From contig PETN01000016.1 of NCBI GenBank assembly GCA_002781365.1, positions 124,001 to 188,000 of the forward strand: 64,000 nt of DNA, written 5' to 3'. Of the stretch, positions 18,881-26,931 are shown piece by piece (position 1 is the stretch's first letter; each line of letters opens with the position of its first letter). Source of the DNA: Sulfurimonas sp. CG01_land_8_20_14_3_00_36_23 (GTDB taxonomy: Bacteria > Campylobacterota > Campylobacteria > Campylobacterales > Sulfurimonadaceae). The notes beneath the pieces were generated by a model. The model was not told the DNA's origin. It worked only from the letters and a program-made list of their open reading frames with translations, and did no database searches. A program made the translations under genes and the position numbers.

Positions 18881-21048
18881 TGAAATATGATGTAAATGTA
18901 GAGTTGAAAAACAGAGTGGAAGAGTACTCTTTTGGAAGTGTAGCCAAACAGGCAAATGGAGCGGCTTGGTTAAAATCTGGAGATACGGTTATTCTTGCGA
19001 CAGTTGTTATAGATGAAACAGAGATAGTAAAAGATGATTTCTTGCCTCTTACAGTGCAATATATTGAAAAAACATATGCGGCTGGAAAATTACCAGGTGG
19101 TTTTTTTAAGCGTGAGACAAAACCAAGTGATTTTGAGACTTTAACGTCTCGTATTGTTGACCGTTCTATTCGTCCACTTTTCCCTAAAGGGTTTGGTTAT
19201 CCTACACAGATTACAATTCTTGTATTTAGCGCCGATAAAGAGTCCGATTTACAAGTCTTGGCACTCAATGCTGCATCTGCTGCACTCTATACTTCAAACA
19301 TAGATATTAATACCTCTGTTTCCGCTGTTCGTGCGGCGAAAGTTGATGGTGCACTTGTTTTAAACCCAACGCTCTCAGAGCTTAAAAACTCAACACTTGA
19401 CCTCTACCTCTCAGGAACTAGCAAAGAACTTCTTATGATAGAGATGCGCTCTTTTGGCGGTGAGAAAGTAGAAGTAAATGATATGTTTATCGACCCTATG
19501 CTCGACCCAACAATGGCAACAGGAGTTCTCTCCACACATATCTCAAATGCAATGCCTGAAGATGAGCTAATAAATGTATTTGAAAAAGCAGAGGCACTTC
19601 TTTTTGCATCCAATGCAAAGTATGAAGAGCAGTTCGCATCGTTTAAAAAAGAGACAATAGAGATGGAGTATAAGGCACATACAATCAATGATGAAATGGT
19701 TGAATATGTTAGAAGCATACATTTAGAAGATATAAAAATCGCTATGACTCAAATGGCAAAATCAGAGCGCTCAACAGCACTCAGACATCTAAGAAAGAAA
19801 ATCCTTTTAGAAAAAGAGGAGTGGGTTGAGGTAGAGTTAAAAGATGCGATTGAGAAGGTTAAAAAAGAGGAAGTTCGTGCACAAATTTTAAATGAAAGAG
19901 TGCGTGCAGATGGAAGAGCTCTCACTGAAGTCAGACCTATTACCATCAGCACAAATGTTCTCCCAAGTGCACACTCTTCATGCCTCTTTACACGTGGAGG
20001 AACACAAGCTCTAGTGGTTCTGACTATGGGTGGACCAAAAGATGCACAAATGTTTGAAACACTCACAGAAGAGGGAACTCAAAATGAGAACTTTATGGTG
20101 CATTACAACTTTCCAGGCTTTTCTGTAGGAGAAGCTTCACCGATTATGGGTACGAAAAGACGTGAGCTAGGACATGGAAACTTAGCAAAACGCGCCCTAG
20201 AGCCTATTGTAAACTTAGACGGTCAAACAGTTCGTCTTGTTTCAGAGATTTTAGAATCTAATGGTTCTTCATCTATGGCTACAGTGTGTGGTGGTTATAT
20301 GGCGCTTAAAGCCGCTGATATAGAGACAAGTGATGTGGTCGCTGGTATCGCTATGGGGATGGTAAGTGATGGGGATAGATATGCTATTCTCTCAGATATT
20401 ATGGGTCTTGAAGATCATGATGGAGATATGGATTTTAAAGTAACTGGTTCGAAAGAGGGTATCACTGCAATGCAGATGGATATTAAACTAGGCGGAGTAA
20501 GTTTAGATGTTCTTAAAGAGGCACTTTACCAAGCCAAAGCAGGAAGAACGCACATTATCGATATTATGATTGCCTCTGAAAAAGAGATAGAGTTGAATGA
20601 TGGTGTTTTACCAAGTGTTGATTTCTTTCATATAGATCCAAGTTTTATAGGTGAAATCATAGGCCAAGCAGGTAAAACAATTCGTGAAATGATAGAAAAA
20701 TTTGAAGTAGCCATTGATATTGATAAAAAAGATGGAAAAGTTAAAATCACTGGTAAAAACAAAACAGGTGTGGCTGGTGCAAGAGGACATATTGAAGGGA
20801 TTGTAAATAGTCCAAAAATTGCTAAGATAAAATATGAAGTTGGTGACAAACATGAAGGAACTGTGAAAAAAATCGTTGATTTCGGTGCTTTTATAGAACT
20901 CCCAGATGGAACAGATGGACTTCTTCACATCTCTAAAGTAGCAGACCATAAAGTAGAAAAAGTTTCAGATGTCTTGAGCGAAGGTGAAAAAATTTCAGTT
21001 GAAATCTTAGAATTTAAAGGGAATAAAATCTCTTTAGGTCGAGCCTAA
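18880..21048 (+). CDS. pnp: Polynucleotide phosphorylase
   Basis: A 722-residue trimeric 3'-5' exoribonuclease that degrades RNA phosphorolytically. Two RNase PH domains are visible; the second, catalytic one includes FMVHYNFPGFSVGEASP and LSDIMGLEDHDGDMDFKVTG with its metal-binding aspartates. These are followed by a KH domain (FIGEIIGQAGKTIREM) and an S1 domain (VDFGAFIELPDGTDGLLHIS). Length is typical. Its start is coupled to the PRTase-like gene. Confidence 0.98.
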   Translation: MKYDVNVELKNRVEEYSFGSVAKQANGAAWLKSGDTVILATVVIDETEIVKDDFLPLTVQYIEKTYAAGKLPGGFFKRETKPSDFETLTSRIVDRSIRPLFPKGFGYPTQITILVFSADKESDLQVLALNAASAALYTSNIDINTSVSAVRAAKVDGALVLNPTLSELKNSTLDLYLSGTSKELLMIEMRSFGGEKVEVNDMFIDPMLDPTMATGVLSTHISNAMPEDELINVFEKAEALLFASNAKYEEQFASFKKETIEMEYKAHTINDEMVEYVRSIHLEDIKIAMTQMAKSERSTALRHLRKKILLEKEEWVEVELKDAIEKVKKEEVRAQILNERVRADGRALTEVRPITISTNVLPSAHSSCLFTRGGTQALVVLTMGGPKDAQMFETLTEEGTQNENFMVHYNFPGFSVGEASPIMGTKRRELGHGNLAKRALEPIVNLDGQTVRLVSEILESNGSSSMATVCGGYMALKAADIETSDVVAGIAMGMVSDGDRYAILSDIMGLEDHDGDMDFKVTGSKEGITAMQMDIKLGGVSLDVLKEALYQAKAGRTHIIDIMIASEKEIELNDGVLPSVDFFHIDPSFIGEIIGQAGKTIREMIEKFEVAIDIDKKDGKVKITGKNKTGVAGARGHIEGIVNSPKIAKIKYEVGDKHEGTVKKIVDFGAFIELPDGTDGLLHISKVADHKVEKVSDVLSEGEKISVEILEFKGNKISLGRA

Positions 21049-21204
21049 CTATTTATCTCATTTAAACTTCAATTTATTACTTTTTATGTATACTCCGCAA
21101 ATCAATTTCTAGTAGGGAAATCTGAGCATTTATGTTTGGGTTGCTTCATTGAAAAATGGGGTTACGCTATCCGAAAGTAGTTGTAATAAATATAGGAGAT
21201 AAAT

Positions 21205-21519
21205 ATGAAAAAAGTTTTATTTTTAATGGTAGCTCTTGCTACTGCTGCATTCGCTAATGATGGTGAGGTTGCTAACCAAACTCTTAAAGCATACTCAATG
21301 ATCGCTGCTGGTCTTGGTCTTGGTCTTGCTGCATTAGGTGGAGCAATCGGTATGGGTCATACTGCTGCTGCAACAATCGCTGGAACTGCTCGTAACCCAG
21401 GTTTAGGTGCTAAACTTATGACTACAATGTTCATCGCTCTTGCAATGATCGAAGCTCAAGTTATTTATGCACTAGTAATTGCGTTAATCGCACTTTACGC
21501 TAACCCATACTTAGGTTAA
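21205..21519 (+). CDS. atpE: ATP synthase F0 subunit c
   Basis: A 104-residue proteolipid. Two transmembrane hairpin helices follow a signal-like N-terminus ending AAFANDGEVANQ, an extension seen in Campylobacterota atpE. The ion-binding carboxylate is the Glu in LAMIEAQVIYAL. The residues around it (no Ser-Thr pair) suggest H+ and not Na+ coupling. The loop RNPGL is conserved. It stands alone with its own upstream region, ribosome site AGGAG and terminator, as is usual in this phylum where it is unlinked to the other atp genes. Confidence 0.96.
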   Translation: MKKVLFLMVALATAAFANDGEVANQTLKAYSMIAAGLGLGLAALGGAIGMGHTAAATIAGTARNPGLGAKLMTTMFIALAMIEAQVIYALVIALIALYANPYLG

Positions 21520-21538
21520 TCAACCAAAAGTACCTCAA

Positions 21539-21559
21539 GTCAATCCTTTTAGGATTGAC
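21539..21559 (+). terminator. Terminator after atpE
   Basis: A perfect 8-bp stem, GTCAATCC with GGATTGAC, and a 5-base loop. It lies 19 bp after the atpE stop and 23 bp before the tRNA gene. Confidence 0.7.
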
Positions 21560-21582
21560 AACTTTAACTTTTCTTTAAAAAT

Positions 21583-21667
21583 GCGACCGTGGTGGAACGG
21601 TAGACACGCTACCTTGAGGTGGTAGTGCCTTACGGGTGTGGGAGTTCAAATCTCCCCGGTCGCACCA
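21583..21667 (+). tRNA. tRNA-Leu (anticodon GAG)
   Basis: An 85-nt class II tRNA. The acceptor arms GCGACCG and CGGTCGC pair perfectly. The anticodon loop CTTGAGG carries GAG, reading CUC/CUU leucine codons. A long variable arm and the T-arm GAGTTCAAATCTC follow, and 3' ACCA is encoded. It sits between atpE and the interrupted GGDEF gene. Confidence 0.97.
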
Positions 21668-21783
21668 TCCTTTTTTTACAAGCCTTCAAAATCCTAAACT
21701 ATAAGAATCCTACAATTAAGTGCAATTATCATAAAATTTATATTGAAACCATAGAGAAGTTTAGTATTACTAAGAACTCTATT

Positions 21784-21796
21784 GGCATGTGGAAAT
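21784..21796 (+). repeat. Dispersed motif, full 13-mer, intergenic
   Basis: GGCATGTGGAAAT in the gap of about 205 bp between tRNA-Leu and the PocR-GGDEF gene. I see no credible gene in that gap. Confidence 0.9.
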
Positions 21797-21872
21797 GGGA
21801 CTTGTATAGGTTATATAAAGATGTTTTTAAATAAAATTAGAGCAATAAATTTTTAGTATTGAAAGTGGGGAA

Positions 21873-23861
21873 ATGGTAGAGAGTAAAAAGATGGTTATAA
21901 CTACACAAGAGTGGGAAGAGAATCTTAAATTTAGTAATTTAGTGGATATCGCTGCCTTTGAACGATTGATGGAAAGTTTATACAAAGCTACTGGAATTCC
22001 AAATGGACTTGTAGCCGAAGATGGTGAACTTCTTTCTCAGATTGGTTGGACGAATGCCTGTGCCCTATTTCACCGCATCAATACACAAACAAATCAGCAG
22101 TGTCAAGAGAGTAATATTGAGCTTATGCAGAGCCTGCATGAGGATGATATAGCTTGTTCCAAGTGTAAAAATGGACTTCTTGATTATGCGACACCTATTG
22201 TCATTGAAGGTCATCGACTTGCAACTTTATTTTTGGGACAAGTTCTAAGTGAAACGCCTGAAATGGAGTTTTTTCGTAAAAGAGCGAAAGAGTTTGATTA
22301 TGACGAAGCCAAATATATTGAAGCCATTCGTGCTGTACCTATTGTCGAAAAAGAACAGATGGAATCTCTTATGGAATGCATGGTTGGGATGGCTCAAATG
22401 TTAGCTTCCAGTGGTTTGGCAAGACTGCGCCAGATAACGCTTGAGCGTGACTTGAATAAGAGTGATGAACAGCGTATAGAACTTGAAGATATTTTGAATT
22501 TCGCGCCTATAGGAATCGGCTGGTCAAATAGTGATGGCAAGATAGAATATGTAAACCATCAGTTTACGAAGCTCTTTGGCTACACGCTTGAGGATTTACC
22601 TGATATTAAAACATGGTTTAACAAAGCATACCCAGATCCAGAGTATCAAAAAGTGCTTATTAATCCATGGCGTCTAGAAGTGCTTGCTGCAAAAGAGAAG
22701 AGTACACCTATCCCAGAATTGGAAGCTACTATAACATGTAAAGATGGAAGTAAACGACATGTTTTTATTCGTGCTTCATGGGTTGGTGAGAAACGACTGA
22801 TGAATTTTAGCGATATGACTGCGCATTGGAAAAGTGAGCAAAGAAATCAAGCGCATGACGCAATGCTTGGAATGGTTGCAAAGGGTTCAGCTTTAAGTGA
22901 GATACTCCATAATATTGTGCATACGATTGAGAATGAAGAATCCTCTTCCCTCTGCAGTATATTATTGCTTGATGAGGATGGAAAACATTTGTTGTCTACT
23001 GCAGCACCTAGTCTTCCTGAGTTTTATAACGATGCAATCAATGGTGTAGAAATCGGTATGGGAGTTGGTTCTTGTGGTACAGCTGCTTTTCTTGCGGAAC
23101 GTGTTATTGTTGAAGATATTATGACACATGCATACTGGTAGCCCTATAAGCAACTTGCACAAAGTGCAGGCTTGAGAGCGTGTTGGTCGGAGCCAATTCT
23201 TTCTACTGATGGTCAAGTTCTGGGTACTTTTGCAATATACCATAAAGTACCTGCTCATCCAAATGCTGAGGATATTGAGCGAATTAGTTTTGCCGCGAAT
23301 CTTGCTGCAATTGCAATAGAACATAGAAACTCACGTGAAGAGCTAGAGCGTCGGGCATATACTGATTATTTGACTGGACTTTCCAACCGACGTTATTTTA
23401 TCGAGAAGGCAGAAGCTGAACTGGTGCGTCATCATCGCTATGGTGATACTATCTCTTTACTTATGTTTGATATTGATTATTTTAAACAGGTAAACGATCA
23501 GTATGGACATAGTGTAGGCGATTTAGTACTGCAAAAGATTGCTGAAATTTGTCGCACAATTTTGCGTGAAATAGACATAATTGGTCGTATTGGTGGCGAA
23601 GAGTTTGCTGTCTTATTGCCAAAGACTGATGTAGAAGAGGCAAAAAATGTTGCCCAACGCTTGCGTATTGCGATGTCAGAAGGAAAAGTAGAAATGCCAA
23701 CAGATATAGAGCCTCCGAAGTTTACAGCATCTTTTGGTGTCATGTCTAGTGACAAAGATGCTATTGACATTGATGAACTTTTAAATCAAGCAGATGATGC
23801 ACTTTATAAAGCAAAAGAGAGTGGACGTAACAGAGTTTGTGTAGCAGAAAAAATAAAGTAG
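21873..23861 (+). pseudogene. PocR-PAS-GAF-GGDEF diguanylate cyclase interrupted by an in-frame amber codon
   Basis: One reading frame of 663 codons is broken only by TAG at 23139-23141. Before it lie a PocR ligand-binding domain (VDIAAFERLMESLYKATGIP through CSKCKNGLLDYATPI), a PAS domain (LNFAPIGIGWSNSDGKIEYV) and most of a GAF domain. After it, with no frame change, come the rest of the GAF domain (LRACWSEPILSTDGQVLGTF) and a GGDEF domain with an intact GGEEF active site and RxxD inhibitory site. The stop replaces one residue in the middle of GAF (HAYW-stop-PYKQLA). All other codons look maintained, so the mutation is recent, or a sequencing error, or is read through. Confidence 0.85.
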
Positions 23862-23873
23862 GCATGTGGAAAT
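23861..23873 (+). repeat. Dispersed motif, full 13-mer, at gene end
   Basis: GGCATGTGGAAAT begins at the last base of the stop codon of the GGDEF gene, upstream of the terminator hairpin. Confidence 0.9.
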
Positions 23874-23889
23874 AAGGTAGTTTGACATC

Positions 23890-23921
23890 CGAGGGCATTT
23901 ATGCCTTCGAGATATTTTTTT
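23890..23921. terminator. Terminator between convergent GGDEF and nitroreductase genes
   Basis: An 8-bp stem, CGAGGGCA with TGCCTTCG (one G-U pair), and a TTTA tetraloop, followed within 5 bases by a run of seven T. It serves the plus-strand gene and may act in both directions. Confidence 0.75.
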
Positions 23922-24525
23922 ATAAGTAACTTACTATTTCAGAGAGTTCCGAGCGGTGGAGCGGTGGTTGTTCATTTACACGGTAACCAAATGGGACTAG
24001 TAAAGCAAGAGCATATTTTTCAGTCTCTAATCCTATGATTTTTTCAACACTATCTTTGTCAAAACCCTCCATAGGACAGGAATCGATTCCGATAGACGCA
24101 CCTGCAGTCATCATATTTCCTGCAGCGATATAGACTTGTTTTGCAGACCAACTCTCTAAAGCCGCATCCTCTCGAGGGTCTATAAACTGTTTATACATAC
24201 CACGCACGCCATCTGGATAGTGAAACTTATCAAACTCACTTTGAATGTACGCATCACTACTACGAACCTGCTTTTTGTAGACAATAGCTATAAGCTCGGA
24301 AGCAGTTGTAACTTGCGCTTGATTCCACGCAACTTTTTTAATCTCTTCTCTCATAGCTTTATCACGAATGACAAAAAAATGCCACTGTTCCATTCCGAAT
24401 GAACTAGGACTTAAACGCCCAGCTTCTAAGATAAAGTTTAAATCCTCTTGGCTCATTGCTTTTGTCTCATCAAACAGTTTACACGCATGGCGAAAATGCA
24501 TCGCCGCTTCAAAATCATTTCTCAT
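23920..24525 (-). CDS. NfsB-type nitroreductase
   Basis: A 201-residue FMN-dependent NAD(P)H oxidoreductase. The N-terminal FRHACKLFDE region (the usual R-x-x-R-x-F/Y segment), EAGRLSPSSFGMEQWHFFVI and the C-terminal GLETEKYALALLVPFGYR with a terminal Ser-Glu-Leu fit the family. Substrates are probably quinones or nitro-compounds, inferred from family. It is divergent from an HxlR-family regulator with a 104-bp spacer, a classic pairing in which the regulator controls the reductase under electrophile or disulfide stress (for example HypR-HypO in Bacillus). Confidence 0.9.
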   Translation of the reverse strand: MRNDFEAAMHFRHACKLFDETKAMSQEDLNFILEAGRLSPSSFGMEQWHFFVIRDKAMREEIKKVAWNQAQVTTASELIAIVYKKQVRSSDAYIQSEFDKFHYPDGVRGMYKQFIDPREDAALESWSAKQVYIAAGNMMTAGASIGIDSCPMEGFDKDSVEKIIGLETEKYALALLVPFGYRVNEQPPLHRSELSEIVSYL

Positions 24526-24590
24526 GGTAGAACTCCTTTATTATTTTCTAAGGGGGCATTTTATATTATACTAATTATTAAATCAAGAAC

Positions 24591-24604
24591 GTACTAAAAA
24601 GTAC
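24591..24604. promoter_or_regulatory. Candidate HxlR operator
   Basis: The inverted repeat GTACT-AAAA-AGTAC lies in the divergent spacer, 25 bp before the HxlR gene and 65 bp from the nitroreductase start. HxlR proteins bind short TACT/AGTA-type inverted repeats in known cases. A nearly identical 15-mer occurs at 55471. Confidence 0.5.
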
Positions 24605-24629
24605 TATACACACTAAAAGGTAACTATAT

Positions 24630-24980
24630 ATGATTGAATCTCCCTTTAACTGCCCATTTGAGCTGACTATAGAGTTGATAGGAGGCAAATGGAAAGGACT
24701 TATTTTATGGCATTTGTATGATAAAAAGGTGTTGAGAAATGGTGAAATGCTTAGACTTATGCCTAAAATAACGCAAAAAATGCTGACTCAAAAACTTCGG
24801 GAGATGGAAGAGGATGGATTAGTCACACGCGTTATCTACGAACAAATACCGCCAAAAGTGGAATACTCTCTCACAGAACATGGAAAAGCACTTTGTCCTG
24901 TTCTAGAGATGATGACTGCATGGGGTGCAAAGTATGCAAATGACAAAAATATTTCGATTGCATGTAGCAGTCATACATAG
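24630..24980 (+). CDS. HxlR-family transcriptional regulator
   Basis: A 116-residue winged-helix protein of the MarR-related HxlR family. Cys8 sits in the conserved CPFELTIELIGGKWKGLILWHL start, followed by the recognition helix (ITQKMLTQKLREMEEDGLVTR) and the wing (PPKVEYSLTEHG). The N-terminal cysteine is the redox sensor in YodB and HypR. It is divergent from the nitroreductase, so it most likely represses or activates it. It is followed 8 bp later by a DUF2798 gene. Confidence 0.93.
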   Translation: MIESPFNCPFELTIELIGGKWKGLILWHLYDKKVLRNGEMLRLMPKITQKMLTQKLREMEEDGLVTRVIYEQIPPKVEYSLTEHGKALCPVLEMMTAWGAKYANDKNISIACSSHT

Positions 24981-24988
24981 GAGAAAAA

Positions 24989-25213
24989 ATGGTTTCAGTA
25001 AAATATCTTCATCAGGTACAGGCACTTTTGCTCTCAGGTTTTATGAGTTTTATAATGTCAGGAGCGATTTCATTTATCAATCTTGGATTCGTTGATAATT
25101 TTATAGCTATTTGGTTGCATGCATGGCTTGTCGCGTATGCTATAGCATTCCCCTCTGTTTTGCTTGTTTTTCCAGTGGCGCGTAAACTTGCGATGAGAAT
25201 CGCATCGAAATAA
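24989..25213 (+). CDS. DUF2798 small membrane protein
   Basis: A 74-residue protein with two transmembrane helices (LLLSGFMSFIMSGAISFINLG and AWLVAYAIAFPSVLLVFPV) matching the DUF2798 pattern. It is co-transcribed with the HxlR gene (8-bp gap, AGGAG ribosome site). Function is unknown. Linkage suggests it belongs to the same stress response, but that is only context. Confidence 0.8.
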   Translation: MVSVKYLHQVQALLLSGFMSFIMSGAISFINLGFVDNFIAIWLHAWLVAYAIAFPSVLLVFPVARKLAMRIASK

Positions 25214-25234
25214 TTTCATAAAAGTTCCTTGATA

Positions 25235-25261
25235 GTTCCATGATAATGCAGACTATGGAAC
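25235..25261 (+). terminator. Weak hairpin after DUF2798 gene
   Basis: GTTCCAT (25235-25241) pairs with ATGGAAC (25255-25261) around a 13-base loop, with a run of seven T about 15 bases later. It could end the HxlR-DUF2798 transcript. Confidence 0.4.
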
Positions 25262-25347
25262 CTTTATGAGACTATTTTTTTGGTATAAGTTTATACGTAA
25301 ATAATTTAAAACGAGAAAACTATGAAATTAAATCAAAAAAAATTAGT

Positions 25348-26919
25348 ATGAGTAACATAAAGAGTGTCAAATCCTACGTAAGAGTAGCACTATTTTTACT
25401 TTTTATATTTAGTATCGTTGTATTTTTAGATAGATATAAAACGCACTTGAACTCAATTTATGAGAATGGACACAACATTAAAACAGAACTTGAGGCTAAT
25501 GTTCAAGGCGGTATAGAAGCAGTTAAATATTTGAATGCTACAGCACATCTTATTCTTGATAATAAAGAGTATATGCGATTGAAGTTTGCACCTCTAGTTG
25601 AAGAGTATAATGCAAAGGGCAATTACACGGCAGATAAAGTTTTTGATAAGAGCGTCGCATACGAGGATAAAGCTAACATATCTGGATATGGTGGACTAAA
25701 AAAAGATAAAGCAACACTCCAAGAGATGGAGATGAGCTTCTATCTTATACGCTACTTTAAACTCATAAAAGAGCAAAACAGAGATTATGCTTGGGTCTAT
25801 TATTACTCAAATAAAGATTTTATTACTCTCTACCCATTTGTAGAATCTAAGGATTTTGCTTTACTGCCAGAATATAAAAATAAACCATTGATGCGCTATG
25901 CAACACCAGAGATAAATCCGAAGAAGGAGCTCTTTTTTACTCCGCTATATGTTGATAATGGCGGCTTAGGACTTATGGTAACGATTGGATTACCTTTGTA
26001 TGATAAAGAGACGTTCCTCGGTGTTACAGAACTTGATATAACACTTGAGTCACAAAGTGCCATGTTAGAAAGATTGGATATATTAGCATGCCATAGCCTC
26101 ATAATAAACAAAGAAAATGAAGTTATCGCAGTGAATAATATTGCCGAGCCAAATACAAAAGATGTGATTAAAGCTGATACTTTACTAAGTGATAAATTGC
26201 TAAATATGCAAGATACACAAGGGGAAGTTTTGTTGATAGATGGTAAATATGTTTACTCTCAAAAGTTTACTAACGCTCCTTGGAAGTTTATTTACTATGA
26301 AGATGCATTCGTAGTTATACTCAAATCTTTTGTTTATGCCTTACCTCTTTTTCTAATGATGGCATTTCTCTTTTATCTCGGTAAATTGTATAGCCGCACA
26401 CATCAACTAAGCATAGAATTAAATGAACAGGCAATACGCGATTATATGACAGGGTGCTATAACAGACGCTATTTTTACGAAGCTGGCGAACCGATATTTT
26501 TTAACAACCAAAGAAAAGGTACATCCATTGCAGTGGTAATGATGGATATTGATGATTTTAAAACTATAAATGATGTATATGGACATCATATAGGGGATAT
26601 TGCTATTCAAGAGGTTCCTCATATCTTAGGTCAAAGTTTACGAAAATCTGATTTAGTGGCTAGAGTTGGTGGTGAAGAGTTCTGTATGTTGTTAGAAGAT
26701 ATCACATTGGAGGATACACAAAAGTTATTTGAAAGAGTAAGAGAACATTTTGAAAAAAATGTCATAAAGGCAGATGGAATTGAAATAGGCTATACTGTAT
26801 CTTTTGGCATAGCTTATGGTCTGCCAAATTCATTGGAAGAGATGATTAGCTTGTCGGATAAAGCTCTGTATCATTCAAAAAATAGTGGTAGAAATCTAGT
26901 AACAATTAGACAACTGTAA
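25348..26919 (+). CDS. Membrane diguanylate cyclase with Cache-type sensor
   Basis: A 523-residue protein. A transmembrane helix at about 12-28, a periplasmic Cache-like domain (EMSFYLIRYFKLIKEQNRDYAWVYYYSNKDFITLYPF, LYDKETFLGVTELDITLE), a second helix at about 330-350, and a GGDEF domain with GGEEF preceded by the inhibitory RKSD site. It makes cyclic di-GMP in response to an unknown small ligand. A 9-codon frame starting at ATG 25323 ends by overlapping this ATG (GTATGA) after a run of eight A. One extra A would fuse the two frames. Confidence 0.88.
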   Translation: MSNIKSVKSYVRVALFLLFIFSIVVFLDRYKTHLNSIYENGHNIKTELEANVQGGIEAVKYLNATAHLILDNKEYMRLKFAPLVEEYNAKGNYTADKVFDKSVAYEDKANISGYGGLKKDKATLQEMEMSFYLIRYFKLIKEQNRDYAWVYYYSNKDFITLYPFVESKDFALLPEYKNKPLMRYATPEINPKKELFFTPLYVDNGGLGLMVTIGLPLYDKETFLGVTELDITLESQSAMLERLDILACHSLIINKENEVIAVNNIAEPNTKDVIKADTLLSDKLLNMQDTQGEVLLIDGKYVYSQKFTNAPWKFIYYEDAFVVILKSFVYALPLFLMMAFLFYLGKLYSRTHQLSIELNEQAIRDYMTGCYNRRYFYEAGEPIFFNNQRKGTSIAVVMMDIDDFKTINDVYGHHIGDIAIQEVPHILGQSLRKSDLVARVGGEEFCMLLEDITLEDTQKLFERVREHFEKNVIKADGIEIGYTVSFGIAYGLPNSLEEMISLSDKALYHSKNSGRNLVTIRQL

Positions 26920-26931
26920 AAGAAGCACTTT

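Noticed and set aside
21619-21834. A 71-codon open frame on the plus strand
   Set aside because: It begins inside tRNA-Leu, has no ribosome site, and its composition is not protein-like.
23172-23861. A separate short GGDEF gene
   Set aside because: It is in the same frame as the upstream PocR-PAS-GAF part and starts in the middle of the GAF domain, so it is the 3' part of one interrupted gene.
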